From Clostridioides difficile_A (GTDB taxonomy: Bacteria > Bacillota > Clostridia > Peptostreptococcales > Peptostreptococcaceae): DNA of 64,000 nucleotides. Location of the stretch: positions 3,162,001 to 3,226,000 of the forward strand of contig OX246690.1 of assembly GCA_945909635.1 (NCBI GenBank), written 5' to 3'. The notes under the pieces are model-generated. The model searched no databases, was not told where the DNA came from, and saw only the letters and a list, made by a program, of their open reading frames with translations. Each line of letters starts with the position of its first letter. Position 1 is the first letter of the stretch. A program made the position numbers and the translations under genes. Below, piece by piece: positions 9,456 to 19,068 of the stretch.

Positions 9456-9905
9456 TTAAAAAGATTTACTTGAGTCTAATAGTATTGTTACTGGACCATC
9501 ATTAGTTAATTCTACCATCATATGAGCCGCAAATTGACCTGTACCAACTGTTACACCTTTATCTTTTGCTTTTTTTATAAACTCTTCATACAGATTATTT
9601 GCAAGTTCTGGTTTGGCCGCATTACTAAATCCAGGTCTTCTTCCTTTTCTACAATCTCCATATAAAGTAAATTGAGATACTACTAAAAGCTCTCCACCTA
9701 TATCCATTAGAGATAAATTCATTTTGTCATCTTCATCTTCAAAAATTCTCAGATTCAATATTTTGTCAATCATATAATCTACATCACTTGATTTATCATC
9801 ATGAGTCACTCCTAATAATACTAGTAACCCTTTATTTATTTGACCTATAGTGTTTTCATCTACGGTAACTTTAGATGAAGATACTCTTTGTATTACTGCT
9901 CTCAT
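9456..9905 (-). CDS. dtd: D-aminoacyl-tRNA deacylase
   Basis: This 149-residue enzyme removes D-amino acids (and glycine) wrongly attached to tRNA. The family hallmarks are present: the SQFTLYGDCRKGRRP catalytic segment and the C-terminal NDGPVTILLDS cross-subunit Gly-Pro motif (here GP). Length is normal. GGAGG lies five bases before the ATG. It sits 24 bases after relA in the same operon, the relA-dtd order common in Firmicutes. Confidence 0.95.
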   Translation of the reverse strand: MRAVIQRVSSSKVTVDENTIGQINKGLLVLLGVTHDDKSSDVDYMIDKILNLRIFEDEDDKMNLSLMDIGGELLVVSQFTLYGDCRKGRRPGFSNAAKPELANNLYEEFIKKAKDKGVTVGTGQFAAHMMVELTNDGPVTILLDSSKSF

Positions 9906-9929
9906 AGTTTCCTCCCTATTATTTTAACT

Positions 9930-12137
9930 CTAATTTGTCATTCTATAAATACTTTCTACACCAGGAATTGCTTTTAATTTTTTCATTAGAATTTTTAATT
10001 CCTCTGTGTCATTAACTTCTACAAGTAAGTTTATACTTACAATGCTATCTTTACCTTTTCTTGCATTTATTCCATTTAAACTAAGTTTATCCATTGCAAC
10101 AATATGAGTTATTTCATTAACAATTCCTCTTCTGTCAACAGCCTTTATTTGAATCTCTGCTTCAAACTTACCTTTGCCTGCTGAACTCCATGAAACTTCT
10201 ACCAATCTATTTTGGAAGAAATCCCCATTATTGTTTGCATTTGGGCAATCAGCTCTGTGTATAGCTACTCCCCTACCCTTAGTAATATATCCTACAATTT
10301 CATCTCCTGGAAGAGGATTACAACACTTAGCAAATCTTACTAAGATATTATCAAGCCCTTTTACTATAATTCCTTGTGATGCGTTTTTCTTTCTCTTTTT
10401 ACTGTATTCTGTTTCACTTATATTGTGTTTATTTAAATCTTCTTCTTGTATTTGTTGTTCTTTTTTAACTTTTTTAACTTCTTTTAAATATAAGTCTTTT
10501 ACTTTAGATACAACTTGAGATGACATTATACCACCATAACCTACAGTAGCAACTAAATCCTCAACACTTGGCTGATTAAATTTCTTAGCAACTAATGCCA
10601 TATATTTTTCAACAAGAGGGTCTTTCTGTGGTATATCATGCTTCTTAAATTCTCTTTCTAATATTGTATTTCCACGGTCGACATTTTCTTCTCTTCTTTC
10701 TTTCTTGAAAAATTGTCTAATTCTACTTTTAGCATTTGGTGTCTTTACTATATTAAGCCAATCTCTACTTGGCCCATTAGAATTAGATGATGTAAGTACC
10801 TCTACAATATTACCATTTTGAAGCTTATAATCAATAGGAACTATTCTTCCATCAATTTTAGCTCCTACACACTTATTCCCTACATTTGTATGAACTCTAT
10901 ATGCAAAATCTATAGGTGTTGATTCTGCTGGTAATTCAATTACATCTCCTTTTGGAGTAAATACGTAAACTTGACTATTAAATACATCTTCTTTAAGTGC
11001 ATCCATAAACTCTTGTGGGTCTTTCAGGTCTTTTTCCCACTCCATCATTTGTCTCAACCACTGAAGTTTCTCTTCAACTTTTGATTCTTTACTAGAAATA
11101 CCTTCTTTGTATTTCCAATGGGCCGCGATACCATTTTCAGCTATGTTATGCATTTCATGAGTCCTTATTTGTATCTCTAAAGGCTCTCCATCAGGACCTA
11201 CAACAGTAGTATGCAACGATTGGTAGAGATTTGGCTTTGGCATTGCTATATAGTCCTTAAATCTGCCTGGAATAGGTCTCCATAATGTGTGAACTATACC
11301 AAGAACTGCATAACAATCCTTTACATTATCTACTAGTATTCTTACAGCTGTTAAATCAAAAATTTCTTCAAAAGTCTTGTGTTTTTTTTGCATCTTTCTA
11401 TAAATACTATAAAAATGCTTTGGTCTACCATATACATCACATGGTATACTTAAATCTTTAAACTTATCTTTAAGAAGTTCAACAATTCCATGTATATAAT
11501 CTTCTCTTTGACTTCTCTTCATTGATACTCTATCAACTAAATCATAATACCCTTCTGGGTCCATAAATCTCAGTGCTCTGTCTTCTAATTCCCACTTTAT
11601 CTTAGAAATCCCTAATCTATGAGCTATACCTCCATAAATTTCAAGTGTCTCTTTTGCCTTATATTTAGCTTTCTCTGGAGGCATATATTTTAAGGTTCTC
11701 ATATTGTGCAATCTATCAGCAAGTTTTATAAGTATAACCCTTATATCTTTCGCCATTGCCAAAAACATTTTTCTTAGGTTTTCAGATTGAGTTTCTTCTT
11801 TTGAACGATATTTTATTTGACCAAGTTTTGTTACTCCATCAACTAAATCCGCTACTTCTTTGCCAAATTCTTTTGTTATGTCTTCATAGGTATATTCCGT
11901 ATCTTCTACAACATCATGAAGTAAACCAGCTGTTATAGTTTCAATATCTAATTCCATCTCTATCAAAATGTTTGCCACTGCTAATGGATGAATAAAGTAT
12001 GGTTCCCCAGATTTTCTATATTGTCCTTCATGCGCTTTTTTTGCAAGATTATAGGCTTTTTCAACCATCTCAAAATTTGCATTAGGTGCATAAACTTTTA
12101 TTTTTTCAATTATTTCTTGTAATTCTTTATCATGCAT
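9930..12137 (-). CDS. relA: Bifunctional RelA/SpoT-type alarmone synthetase/hydrolase
   Basis: This 735-residue long RSH protein makes and degrades stringent-response alarmones. Domain order: HD hydrolase (about 40-190, with GLLHDVVEDTEYTYED and LIKLADRLHNMRTL), synthetase (about 235-345, DVYGRPKHFYSIYRKMQ, FDLTAVRILVD), TGS (about 390-450, VYVFTPKGDVIELP), a zinc-finger-like CCNPLPGDEIVG segment and a C-terminal ACT domain. The intact HD motif suggests hydrolase activity is kept. C. difficile RSH has been reported to make mainly pGpp; that is literature, not visible here. A hairpin (12177-12201) separates it from apt. Confidence 0.95.
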   Translation of the reverse strand: MHDKELQEIIEKIKVYAPNANFEMVEKAYNLAKKAHEGQYRKSGEPYFIHPLAVANILIEMELDIETITAGLLHDVVEDTEYTYEDITKEFGKEVADLVDGVTKLGQIKYRSKEETQSENLRKMFLAMAKDIRVILIKLADRLHNMRTLKYMPPEKAKYKAKETLEIYGGIAHRLGISKIKWELEDRALRFMDPEGYYDLVDRVSMKRSQREDYIHGIVELLKDKFKDLSIPCDVYGRPKHFYSIYRKMQKKHKTFEEIFDLTAVRILVDNVKDCYAVLGIVHTLWRPIPGRFKDYIAMPKPNLYQSLHTTVVGPDGEPLEIQIRTHEMHNIAENGIAAHWKYKEGISSKESKVEEKLQWLRQMMEWEKDLKDPQEFMDALKEDVFNSQVYVFTPKGDVIELPAESTPIDFAYRVHTNVGNKCVGAKIDGRIVPIDYKLQNGNIVEVLTSSNSNGPSRDWLNIVKTPNAKSRIRQFFKKERREENVDRGNTILEREFKKHDIPQKDPLVEKYMALVAKKFNQPSVEDLVATVGYGGIMSSQVVSKVKDLYLKEVKKVKKEQQIQEEDLNKHNISETEYSKKRKKNASQGIIVKGLDNILVRFAKCCNPLPGDEIVGYITKGRGVAIHRADCPNANNNGDFFQNRLVEVSWSSAGKGKFEAEIQIKAVDRRGIVNEITHIVAMDKLSLNGINARKGKDSIVSINLLVEVNDTEELKILMKKLKAIPGVESIYRMTN

Positions 12138-12176
12138 ATAACCACCTATTTTGTATAAAATTTTAATATATATGAA

Positions 12177-12201
12177 AATAGTTGGTGCTATACCAACTAT
12201 T
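12177..12201 (-). terminator. Hairpin between apt and relA (attenuator or weak terminator)
   Basis: A perfect 10-bp inverted repeat AATAGTTGGT/ACCAACTATT with a 5-base loop lies 10 bases after the apt stop and 40 bases before relA. On the minus strand it is followed by TTTTC then AT-rich sequence, an imperfect T-run, so partial termination inside the operon is plausible. Confidence 0.55.
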
Positions 12202-12210
12202 GTAAAAGTA

Positions 12211-12723
12211 CTAGTATTTTATAAGAGAATTAACATTATAGTTAGATAATTTTTCTCTCCCATTTAAGAATTCTAGCTCAATTAAAAATTGCATAGAAAC
12301 TACTTCTCCACCTAATTTTTCTACAAGCTTAGCAGCAGCTTCCATAGTTCCACCAGTAGCCAATAAATCGTCTACTATTGCTACTTTTTGACCTTTTTTA
12401 ATTGCATCTTTATGTATTTCTAAAGTATCCGTACCATACTCTAAGCCATACTCATAACTTTCAACTTCTCCTGGTAACTTTCCAGGTTTTCTAATTGGAA
12501 CAAATCCTACTTCTAAAGCATACGCTACAGGTGTACCCATCAAAAAACCTCTTGCTTCTGGCCCTATTACTAAATCTACACCTTTATTTTTTAGTTCTTC
12601 AACTATAGAGTCTACTGCATATCTAAATGCCTCTCCATCTTTAAATAGAGTAGTAACATCTTTAAAATCTATACCTGGTTTTGGGAAATCATCAATATTC
12701 CTTATAAAGTTTTTTAAATCCAT
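12211..12723 (-). CDS. apt: Adenine phosphoribosyltransferase
   Basis: This 170-residue purine salvage enzyme converts adenine and PRPP to AMP. The PRPP-binding loop VAIVDDLLATGGTMEAA (about 118-134) and the GPEARGFLMG segment near residue 57 are family signatures, and length is normal. GGAGG lies eight bases before the ATG. The recJ-apt-relA order is a conserved Firmicute arrangement. Confidence 0.97.
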   Translation of the reverse strand: MDLKNFIRNIDDFPKPGIDFKDVTTLFKDGEAFRYAVDSIVEELKNKGVDLVIGPEARGFLMGTPVAYALEVGFVPIRKPGKLPGEVESYEYGLEYGTDTLEIHKDAIKKGQKVAIVDDLLATGGTMEAAAKLVEKLGGEVVSMQFLIELEFLNGREKLSNYNVNSLIKY

Positions 12724-12735
12724 GGGAAACGCCTC

Positions 12736-15186
12736 CTAATAACTGCTATTATATTGTTTTTCTAAATTTTTTAGATTATTGAGTATTAAACTCTCATTTA
12801 AATCTAATTTTTTCTGTGGTTTTGGCAATATTCTTATGAGTACAGAATTTTTTTCATAATTTAAATTAAAGTCAAGTAAATTTAATTCTCTAAACACATT
12901 CAATATCGTAAAAAACTTTAATGGAATTACATTAAAAGTTCCCTTTATATTTACCATATCCAAATCAATTTCTTTTTTTGTGAGTGCTTGCTTATAAATT
13001 GTTATAAATTCATCTCTTGATGGAACTATATTACTAACTACATTCTTTAAATATAATAGGTCTGTTTTATTATAATATTTTATAATTTCACTTTCTTCTC
13101 TTTTATTCTCATATATATACGAATATTCGCCTTTATTGTATAAATAATCATAAAGAATAATATTATTATATCTTTTTAAGTCTATTTTATCAATATTAGG
13201 AGAAAATATAAGCTCTAATTTATCAGTATTTTTGCTAATATCTTCAATAATATTGTAATTTATCTTAAAATCTAAATCTACAAGTGATATATCCGAAACT
13301 GCTCTATAAAATCCATTTATGGAATTAGATATTATTAATGTACCTTTTTCAAAATAATCAAATATATTTATATCAGTATTTCCATCGAATAAATCAAAAT
13401 CAGATACAGATATATTATACAAGCTTTGTGTATCTTTGGGTATTATTTTTGACATTAATTTCAGTGAAAGTTTGTCACTACTTGCACTTTTAGGTCGAGC
13501 TAATCTTATATCTTTAAGTAAAAACTGTACTTTTCTATTTCCCATATAGTTATTTTCATCTAACTGAAACAATACATCTACTTTATCTCCTACTTTATAC
13601 AATGATTTTAAATGACTCATGTTAAATCCTATACATTCATAGCTTTTTTCTTTTTCTATACTTAATTTTAGATGTTGTTGGTTTTTTCCTATAACCTTTA
13701 AATCTTTTAAAATATAATTTCTAACTATAAATCTAGGATTTGGATTATTTAATCCAAAAGGCTCTAACTTATGTAATTCTTCTACAAGATTTAGATTTAT
13801 TACATTTTCTTGTAGTTCAAATTCAACATTCACATTCTCTATCATATCATCTTCAGTTAAATTATAATTTGCAAATTTGTTTATTTCATTTGCTAAAGCT
13901 TCCACATTATCTGAATTTAAAGATAGCCCTGCTGCTTGCTCATGACCACCAAACTTAGTCATTAAGTCCTTACACTTTACAAGAGCTTCAAATACATTAA
14001 ATCCTTTTATAGACCTTGCTGAACCAGTAGCTTCTCCATTTTCTATGCCTAAAAGAATTGTAGGTTTATAGTATTTTTCAGTTAGCTTAGATGCTACAAT
14101 TCCTATTATTCCATGTTGCCAACCTTCTTTAGCTAAAACTAAAACTTTATCATCATTATATCTGCTATTAGACTTTAACATTTCTTCAGCTTCATGATAC
14201 ATTTTAGCCTCTATCATCTGTCTTTCATTATTTTTCTCTTCTAATATATTGGCTATTTCTATAGCTTCTTCTTTAGATTGAGTGGTAAACAACTCAACAC
14301 CTAAATAAGAATATCCTAATCTACCTGAAGCATTTATTCTAGGTCCTATTGCAAAACCTATATGAGAAGAACCTATTTTATCACTTTCTACACCGCAAAC
14401 TTTTATAAGCTCTCTTAATCCAATATTTTTGCCTTCTTTCATTGATTTTAAACCATTTTTTACAATTATTCTATTTTCGTCTATAAGTGGTACAATATCA
14501 CAAATAGTTGCCAATGTTACTATTTCTAAATAATCATACATACTAGTTTTAAATTCTTCTTTTGGAGTTAATGCTTGAATCATTTTAAATGCTACACCAC
14601 ATCCACATAATGAATCGAATGGATAATTACAATCTTCTTGTTTTGGATTTATTACTGCAAAAGCTGGTGGAATCTCGTTTTGACATTCATGATGGTCTGT
14701 TATTATAACATCTATACCCAAATCATTCGCTATATTAACCTCAGATACTGATGTAATCCCACAGTCAACACTTATAATCAAGTCACAACCTCTAGAGCTT
14801 ATAAGCTTAATAGCTTCTTCATTTATACCATATCCTTCTTCTAATCTATTTGGGATATAGTAATCCACATGATACCCTATACTTTTAAAATATATACATA
14901 AAATAGAAGTAGATGACACACCATCAACATCATAATCTCCATAAATCCAAATTTTTTCATTATTTTCAATAGCTGATTTTATCCTATCAACAGCTTTCTG
15001 CATATCTTTCATTAAGAAAGGGTCCCTTAAATAATCTAAAGATGGATTCATAAATATTTCTGAATCTTTTTCAGTATATATTCCTCTATTTTTTAAAATT
15101 TGGCAGATTTCCGGGGAAATATTAATTTTTTTGCTAAATTCACTTTCCTCTATCTTACCTTTATATTTCAATATCCATTTTTTCAA
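12736..15186 (-). CDS. recJ: Single-stranded-DNA exonuclease RecJ
   Basis: This 5'-3' single-strand DNA exonuclease acts in recombination and repair. Residues 60-240 hold the DHH phosphoesterase domain (IYGDYDVDGVSS, ITDHHE), residues 340-450 a DHHA1 domain (TGSARSIKGFNVFEAL, FGGHEQAAG), then an OB-fold (about 455-570). A further C-terminal region of about 245 residues has no recognised catalytic motif; extended RecJ proteins of this kind are usual in clostridia. The start was set at the TTG at 15186 because GGGGGAG lies six bases upstream; the TTG at 15192 directly abuts that site. Twelve bases separate it from each neighbour. Confidence 0.93.
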   Translation of the reverse strand: MKKWILKYKGKIEESEFSKKINISPEICQILKNRGIYTEKDSEIFMNPSLDYLRDPFLMKDMQKAVDRIKSAIENNEKIWIYGDYDVDGVSSTSILCIYFKSIGYHVDYYIPNRLEEGYGINEEAIKLISSRGCDLIISVDCGITSVSEVNIANDLGIDVIITDHHECQNEIPPAFAVINPKQEDCNYPFDSLCGCGVAFKMIQALTPKEEFKTSMYDYLEIVTLATICDIVPLIDENRIIVKNGLKSMKEGKNIGLRELIKVCGVESDKIGSSHIGFAIGPRINASGRLGYSYLGVELFTTQSKEEAIEIANILEEKNNERQMIEAKMYHEAEEMLKSNSRYNDDKVLVLAKEGWQHGIIGIVASKLTEKYYKPTILLGIENGEATGSARSIKGFNVFEALVKCKDLMTKFGGHEQAAGLSLNSDNVEALANEINKFANYNLTEDDMIENVNVEFELQENVINLNLVEELHKLEPFGLNNPNPRFIVRNYILKDLKVIGKNQQHLKLSIEKEKSYECIGFNMSHLKSLYKVGDKVDVLFQLDENNYMGNRKVQFLLKDIRLARPKSASSDKLSLKLMSKIIPKDTQSLYNISVSDFDLFDGNTDINIFDYFEKGTLIISNSINGFYRAVSDISLVDLDFKINYNIIEDISKNTDKLELIFSPNIDKIDLKRYNNIILYDYLYNKGEYSYIYENKREESEIIKYYNKTDLLYLKNVVSNIVPSRDEFITIYKQALTKKEIDLDMVNIKGTFNVIPLKFFTILNVFRELNLLDFNLNYEKNSVLIRILPKPQKKLDLNESLILNNLKNLEKQYNSSY

Positions 15187-15198
15187 ATTCAACTCCCC

Positions 15199-16863
15199 CT
15201 AATCCTTTTTATATTTTGACCTAACACTCCTTATAACTAGACAAAGTCCTATTATAAAAGATATGAAGAAACCTCCTATAGCAGTAAACTTTATCCAAAT
15301 ATTATTTTCTATATTTGGAGATGCAATTATAAGGGAAGAACCCACTATAATTGATGCTAACACTAAACTTAGTGATATTTGAGACGTTAACTCTAATATA
15401 CAATTTTCTAATTTTGTCATTTTTACGTCTTCAATTTGCATTTTTATATTATTTCTTTCTACATTCTTTAAGATTGCTTTTAGCTGTTTTGGAATAGTTT
15501 TTATATCGAGTAATATTTCTTCTACATTTTGTCTTGAACTTAAAACGACATTTTTAGGATTAAATTTACTCTTATAATGATGTTTCATAAACTCTTTTCC
15601 CATAGAACCAAAAGAAAAATCTGAATTTAAAGTTCTACTTGTTCCTTCTAATGTTATAACAGTCTTAGCAAGTGTCACAAACTGTGCAGGCATGACTATC
15701 TTATACTGCCTAAAAAATCTAAACAGTTCATTTAATATATCTGTTACATTTATTTTTTCTATAGAAATATCATAGTAATAATGTATTAGATAAAGTAAAT
15801 CCTGTCTAAGACCTTTAATATCTGCCTCTCCATTTAACGCATCCATTTCTATTAACAAGTATATTATCTTGTCGACATTCTTTTCCACTCCTGCTAATGC
15901 AATTTCATTTAATTGATTCAGTGTTTTATTGTCAATAATTCCAATCATTCCAAAATCTATATATGCTATCTTGTTTTTAGCAACTACAAATATATTACCT
16001 GGATGTGGGTCTGCATGAAAAAATCCATGAGACAATACTTGTGTAAAAAAAGACCTTACTCCTATTTCAACAATAGTTTTTGTATTATAACCTAACCTAT
16101 TTATTTTTTCTACATCACTTAATTTTGTACCATTGACCTTCTCCATTACTAAAATTTTCTTAGTATTATATTCTGGATATATTTTAGGTATATATACCTC
16201 ATCACTATTTTTAAATATCCTAGAGAATTTAGTTGCATTTATAGCTTCAAAAGTATAGTCAAGCTCTCTCATTAATTGAGTTTGAAATTCTTCAATCATT
16301 TGTACTAAGTCTAAATTAAAATCCTTTTTTAAATCCTTTAGAGTATTTGCAATCGTTCTAAGAATTTCTAAATCAGATTTTATTATTTTCTCTATATTTG
16401 GTCTTTGAATTTTTACAATTACTTCTTCTCCAGTTCTAAGAACACCCTCATAAACTTGGCCAATCGAAGCTGCTGCAATTGGTTCTTCTTTAAACTCTAA
16501 AAATATTTCTTCTATACTTAATCCTACTTCTTCTTTAAATATCTCAATAGCTATATTTGAATCAAATTTCTCTACATCATCTCTAAGTTTTGATATTTCA
16601 TCAATTATATCTTGGTCTAATAAATCTTTTCTTGTACTTAATATCTGTCCTATTTTTATATATGTAGGCCCTAGCTCTTCTAAAACTCTTTTTATTCTCT
16701 CACCAGTTGTCATATTTTTTATTTCTTCTGGAGGGTCAAACAGTGGTATTTTATAAGCTATTCCTTCTATATTTAATCTTTCTACAATAAAACTAAAACC
16801 ATACTTTATTAAAACATATCCAATTTCTCTATATCTTTTTAAGTTTCTATAACTTATTCTCAA
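15199..16863 (-). CDS. ABC1/UbiB family atypical kinase-like membrane protein
   Basis: This 554-residue protein has the ABC1/UbiB signatures: the KxGQ motif (YIKIGQILSTR, about 70-80), the alanine-rich loop AAASIGQVYEG, the lysine of VIVKIQRP, HADPHPGNIFV and the DFG of YIDFGMIG. Two hydrophobic helices near the C-terminus (about 495-550) anchor it in the membrane. Family members support ubiquinone synthesis in other bacteria or lipid homeostasis; clostridia lack ubiquinone, so the role here is unknown. It starts with TTG behind GGAG and is the first gene of the operon running to aspS. Confidence 0.85.
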   Translation of the reverse strand: MRISYRNLKRYREIGYVLIKYGFSFIVERLNIEGIAYKIPLFDPPEEIKNMTTGERIKRVLEELGPTYIKIGQILSTRKDLLDQDIIDEISKLRDDVEKFDSNIAIEIFKEEVGLSIEEIFLEFKEEPIAAASIGQVYEGVLRTGEEVIVKIQRPNIEKIIKSDLEILRTIANTLKDLKKDFNLDLVQMIEEFQTQLMRELDYTFEAINATKFSRIFKNSDEVYIPKIYPEYNTKKILVMEKVNGTKLSDVEKINRLGYNTKTIVEIGVRSFFTQVLSHGFFHADPHPGNIFVVAKNKIAYIDFGMIGIIDNKTLNQLNEIALAGVEKNVDKIIYLLIEMDALNGEADIKGLRQDLLYLIHYYYDISIEKINVTDILNELFRFFRQYKIVMPAQFVTLAKTVITLEGTSRTLNSDFSFGSMGKEFMKHHYKSKFNPKNVVLSSRQNVEEILLDIKTIPKQLKAILKNVERNNIKMQIEDVKMTKLENCILELTSQISLSLVLASIIVGSSLIIASPNIENNIWIKFTAIGGFFISFIIGLCLVIRSVRSKYKKD

Positions 16864-16917
16864 ATATTTTCACTCCTAAAATAGGTATACCCGAAAACTT
16901 ACACCTTAATTTATCTT

Positions 16918-16961
16918 ATATAAGACATTATTTTACCAATTTATATACTAATGTCTTATAT
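16918..16961. repeat. 13-bp perfect inverted repeat in the ubiB-like leader
   Basis: ATATAAGACATTA (16918-16930) and its exact reverse complement (16949-16961) are separated by 18 bases, about 55 bases upstream of the operon's first start codon. No T-run follows, so it is not a simple terminator. It may be an operator or a leader hairpin. Confidence 0.6.
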
Positions 16962-17109
16962 CCTCTTTAATATTTAATTTTATCACATATACTAGTAATT
17001 TTATTAAAATTATTTAACTCAGTTAATTTTTATTTTTGACATTTTATACCTATCTTAATCAAATACTTTTTGAAAACTAAAATATCAGCTAACTTTAATA
17101 AAATAAATT

Positions 17110-17155
17110 AGTGGTTGCCTCAAAACAGATTTAAGTATGTTTTGAAACAACCACT
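17110..17155 (-). terminator. Terminator after the hexapeptide protein gene
   Basis: An 18-bp inverted repeat (AGTGGTTG..TCAAAACA and its complement, two central mismatches) with a 10-base loop lies just after the stop at 17163. The following T-rich tract on the minus strand is weak but present. Confidence 0.7.
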
Positions 17156-17162
17156 CTTTAAT

Positions 17163-17660
17163 TTAATATTTTTGATTTTGTGCTGCTTCTAGATACCATT
17201 TATATGATTCATCAATATATCTTTTATCTTCCTCTGTAAGTTCTCTAACAACCTTACCAGGAGAGCCCATTATTAAAACACCTGGTGGGAACTTCTTATT
17301 AGATGTAATTAATGTACCTGCTCCTATCAAAGTATATTCTCCTATTTCAGCATTATCCAATATTATTGAACCCATACCAATCAAAACATTGTCACTAATT
17401 TTACAACCATGAACTATTGACCTATGTCCAACTGTTACATTGTTACCAATTATAGTATCTGCATCTCCATGTACTATAGAACAATCTTGTATATTAGTAT
17501 TTTCTCCAATAGTTATTGGACCTTCATCTCCCCTAACTACTGCATTATACCATACACTTGAATCCTTACCTATTTTGACATTTCCAATTATGTCTGCTGA
17601 TTTTGCCACAAATACACTTTCATCAATTAAAGGTTTATCTTCCAAATAATCTCTAATCAT
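17163..17660 (-). CDS. Gamma-carbonic-anhydrase-like hexapeptide-repeat protein
   Basis: This 165-residue left-handed beta-helix protein has hexapeptide repeats over about residues 15-140 and the gamma-class segments VVRGDEGPITIG, NIQDCSIVHGD and NVTVGHRSIVHGC, in which the histidines would bind metal. The family (YrdA/PaaY/CaiE group) includes carbonic anhydrases and acyltransferase relatives; sequence alone does not prove carbonic anhydrase activity. It lies 28 bases after the SCIFF maturase gene in the same direction and is followed by a terminator. Confidence 0.8.
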   Translation of the reverse strand: MIRDYLEDKPLIDESVFVAKSADIIGNVKIGKDSSVWYNAVVRGDEGPITIGENTNIQDCSIVHGDADTIIGNNVTVGHRSIVHGCKISDNVLIGMGSIILDNAEIGEYTLIGAGTLITSNKKFPPGVLIMGSPGKVVRELTEEDKRYIDESYKWYLEAAQNQKY

Positions 17661-17688
17661 ATATAAACAACTCCTTTAAAATATAAAT

Positions 17689-19068
17689 TTAGTTAGTTGC
17701 TCCTTCTAACATTAACTTTGCTTGTATCATTATAGAGCACTCTGTACGTTTTCTTTGCATTTCACATCCTAATTCATATGGCTTTGATATGTCATTATTA
17801 AAGTTTATTGCATTTGCATGACATCCACCTGAACAGTAAAACTTATTCCAACATTGTTTACAATCTTCTTTAGTATATACATGAGCTTCTCTAAACATAT
17901 TTTTTAAACTTTCTGGAAGTACAATTTCTTTATCAAATATATTTGCCATTTTAAATTCTTCATTTCCAACAAATTGATGACATGGATATATATCTCCATT
18001 TGGAGTTACAGAAAGATATTCATTTCCAGCTCCACATCCAGTTATTCTTTTTATTACACATGGTCCTTGATTTAAATCTATCATAAAATGGAAAAACTTA
18101 AATCCATCGCCTTGTAATTGTCTATCTGCATACTCTACAGCAAACTTTTCGTACTCTTCAAATATCTTAGGTAAATCCTCTTCTCTAAGTGCATATGGAT
18201 TACTTTCATCTCCAACAACTGGCTCTACAGATGTTAATTTAAATCCTAAATCTGCAAAATGCATAACATCCTTAGCAAAATCCAGATTATCTCTTGTAAA
18301 TGTTCCTCTTATATAGTAATATTTATCTTTTGCTCTTTTTTCCACAAGTTTTTTAAATCGTGGCAATGTAATATCATAACTTCCTTTGTCATTTAAAGTT
18401 GGTCTCATATTATCATTAATTTCTTTTCTTCCATCTAAACTCAAAACTACATTGTGCATATTTTCATTTATATAGTCTATAATCTCATCATTTAATAGTA
18501 CACCATTTGTAGTTATTGTAAATCTTATATTTTTATTATAATCTTTTTCAATACTTCTACCATAATCAACTAACTGTTTTACAACTTCAAAATTCATCAA
18601 AGGCTCTCCACCAAAGAAATCTATCTCTAAGTTTTTTCTAGTGCCTGAGTTAGCAATCAAATAGTCTATTGCTGCCTTACCTACCTCAAAGCTCATAAGT
18701 TCTTTTTCTCCTCCAAAGTCACCTTGAGCTGCAAAACAATATTTACATTTTAAATTACAATCATGGGCTACATTCAAACATAAAGCTTTTACCACAGGTT
18801 CTCTATGTACAAAACTTGGATGATATTGATATGTATCTTCTGTATATAAAAGACCTTCTTTTTCTAAGTTTGATATTTCTTCATATGCTTCATTTATTTT
18901 TTCTTCTTGATATTTAGATTTTAATATATCTAATACTTCTTCTTTACTTTTTTCTTTATAAAAGTCTAATAAGTCGTATGCAACATCATCTAATACATGA
19001 ACAGCTCCACCATTCACATCTAAAACGATATTATATCCATTCATAGAAAATTTATGTATCATACTCAT
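17689..19068 (-). CDS. scfB: Radical SAM peptide maturase, SCIFF (ranthipeptide) type
   Basis: This 459-residue radical SAM/SPASM enzyme resembles the maturases that install thioether cross-links in SCIFF peptides. The N-terminal peptide-recognition region (about 1-90, NGYNIVLDVNGGAVHVLDDVAYDLL) is followed by the radical SAM motif CNLKCKYC (about 103-110), a GGEPLMNF motif, and a C-terminal SPASM domain with many cysteines (CVIKRITGCG, CHQF, CKQCWNKFYCSGGCHAN, CEMQRKRTEC). AGGAGG lies six bases before the ATG. The short SCIFF precursor gene, normally just upstream, is not seen in the 289 bases to agrD, nor in the gap downstream. It may co-transcribe with the following hexapeptide protein gene. 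Confidence 0.85.
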   Translation of the reverse strand: MSMIHKFSMNGYNIVLDVNGGAVHVLDDVAYDLLDFYKEKSKEEVLDILKSKYQEEKINEAYEEISNLEKEGLLYTEDTYQYHPSFVHREPVVKALCLNVAHDCNLKCKYCFAAQGDFGGEKELMSFEVGKAAIDYLIANSGTRKNLEIDFFGGEPLMNFEVVKQLVDYGRSIEKDYNKNIRFTITTNGVLLNDEIIDYINENMHNVVLSLDGRKEINDNMRPTLNDKGSYDITLPRFKKLVEKRAKDKYYYIRGTFTRDNLDFAKDVMHFADLGFKLTSVEPVVGDESNPYALREEDLPKIFEEYEKFAVEYADRQLQGDGFKFFHFMIDLNQGPCVIKRITGCGAGNEYLSVTPNGDIYPCHQFVGNEEFKMANIFDKEIVLPESLKNMFREAHVYTKEDCKQCWNKFYCSGGCHANAINFNNDISKPYELGCEMQRKRTECSIMIQAKLMLEGATN

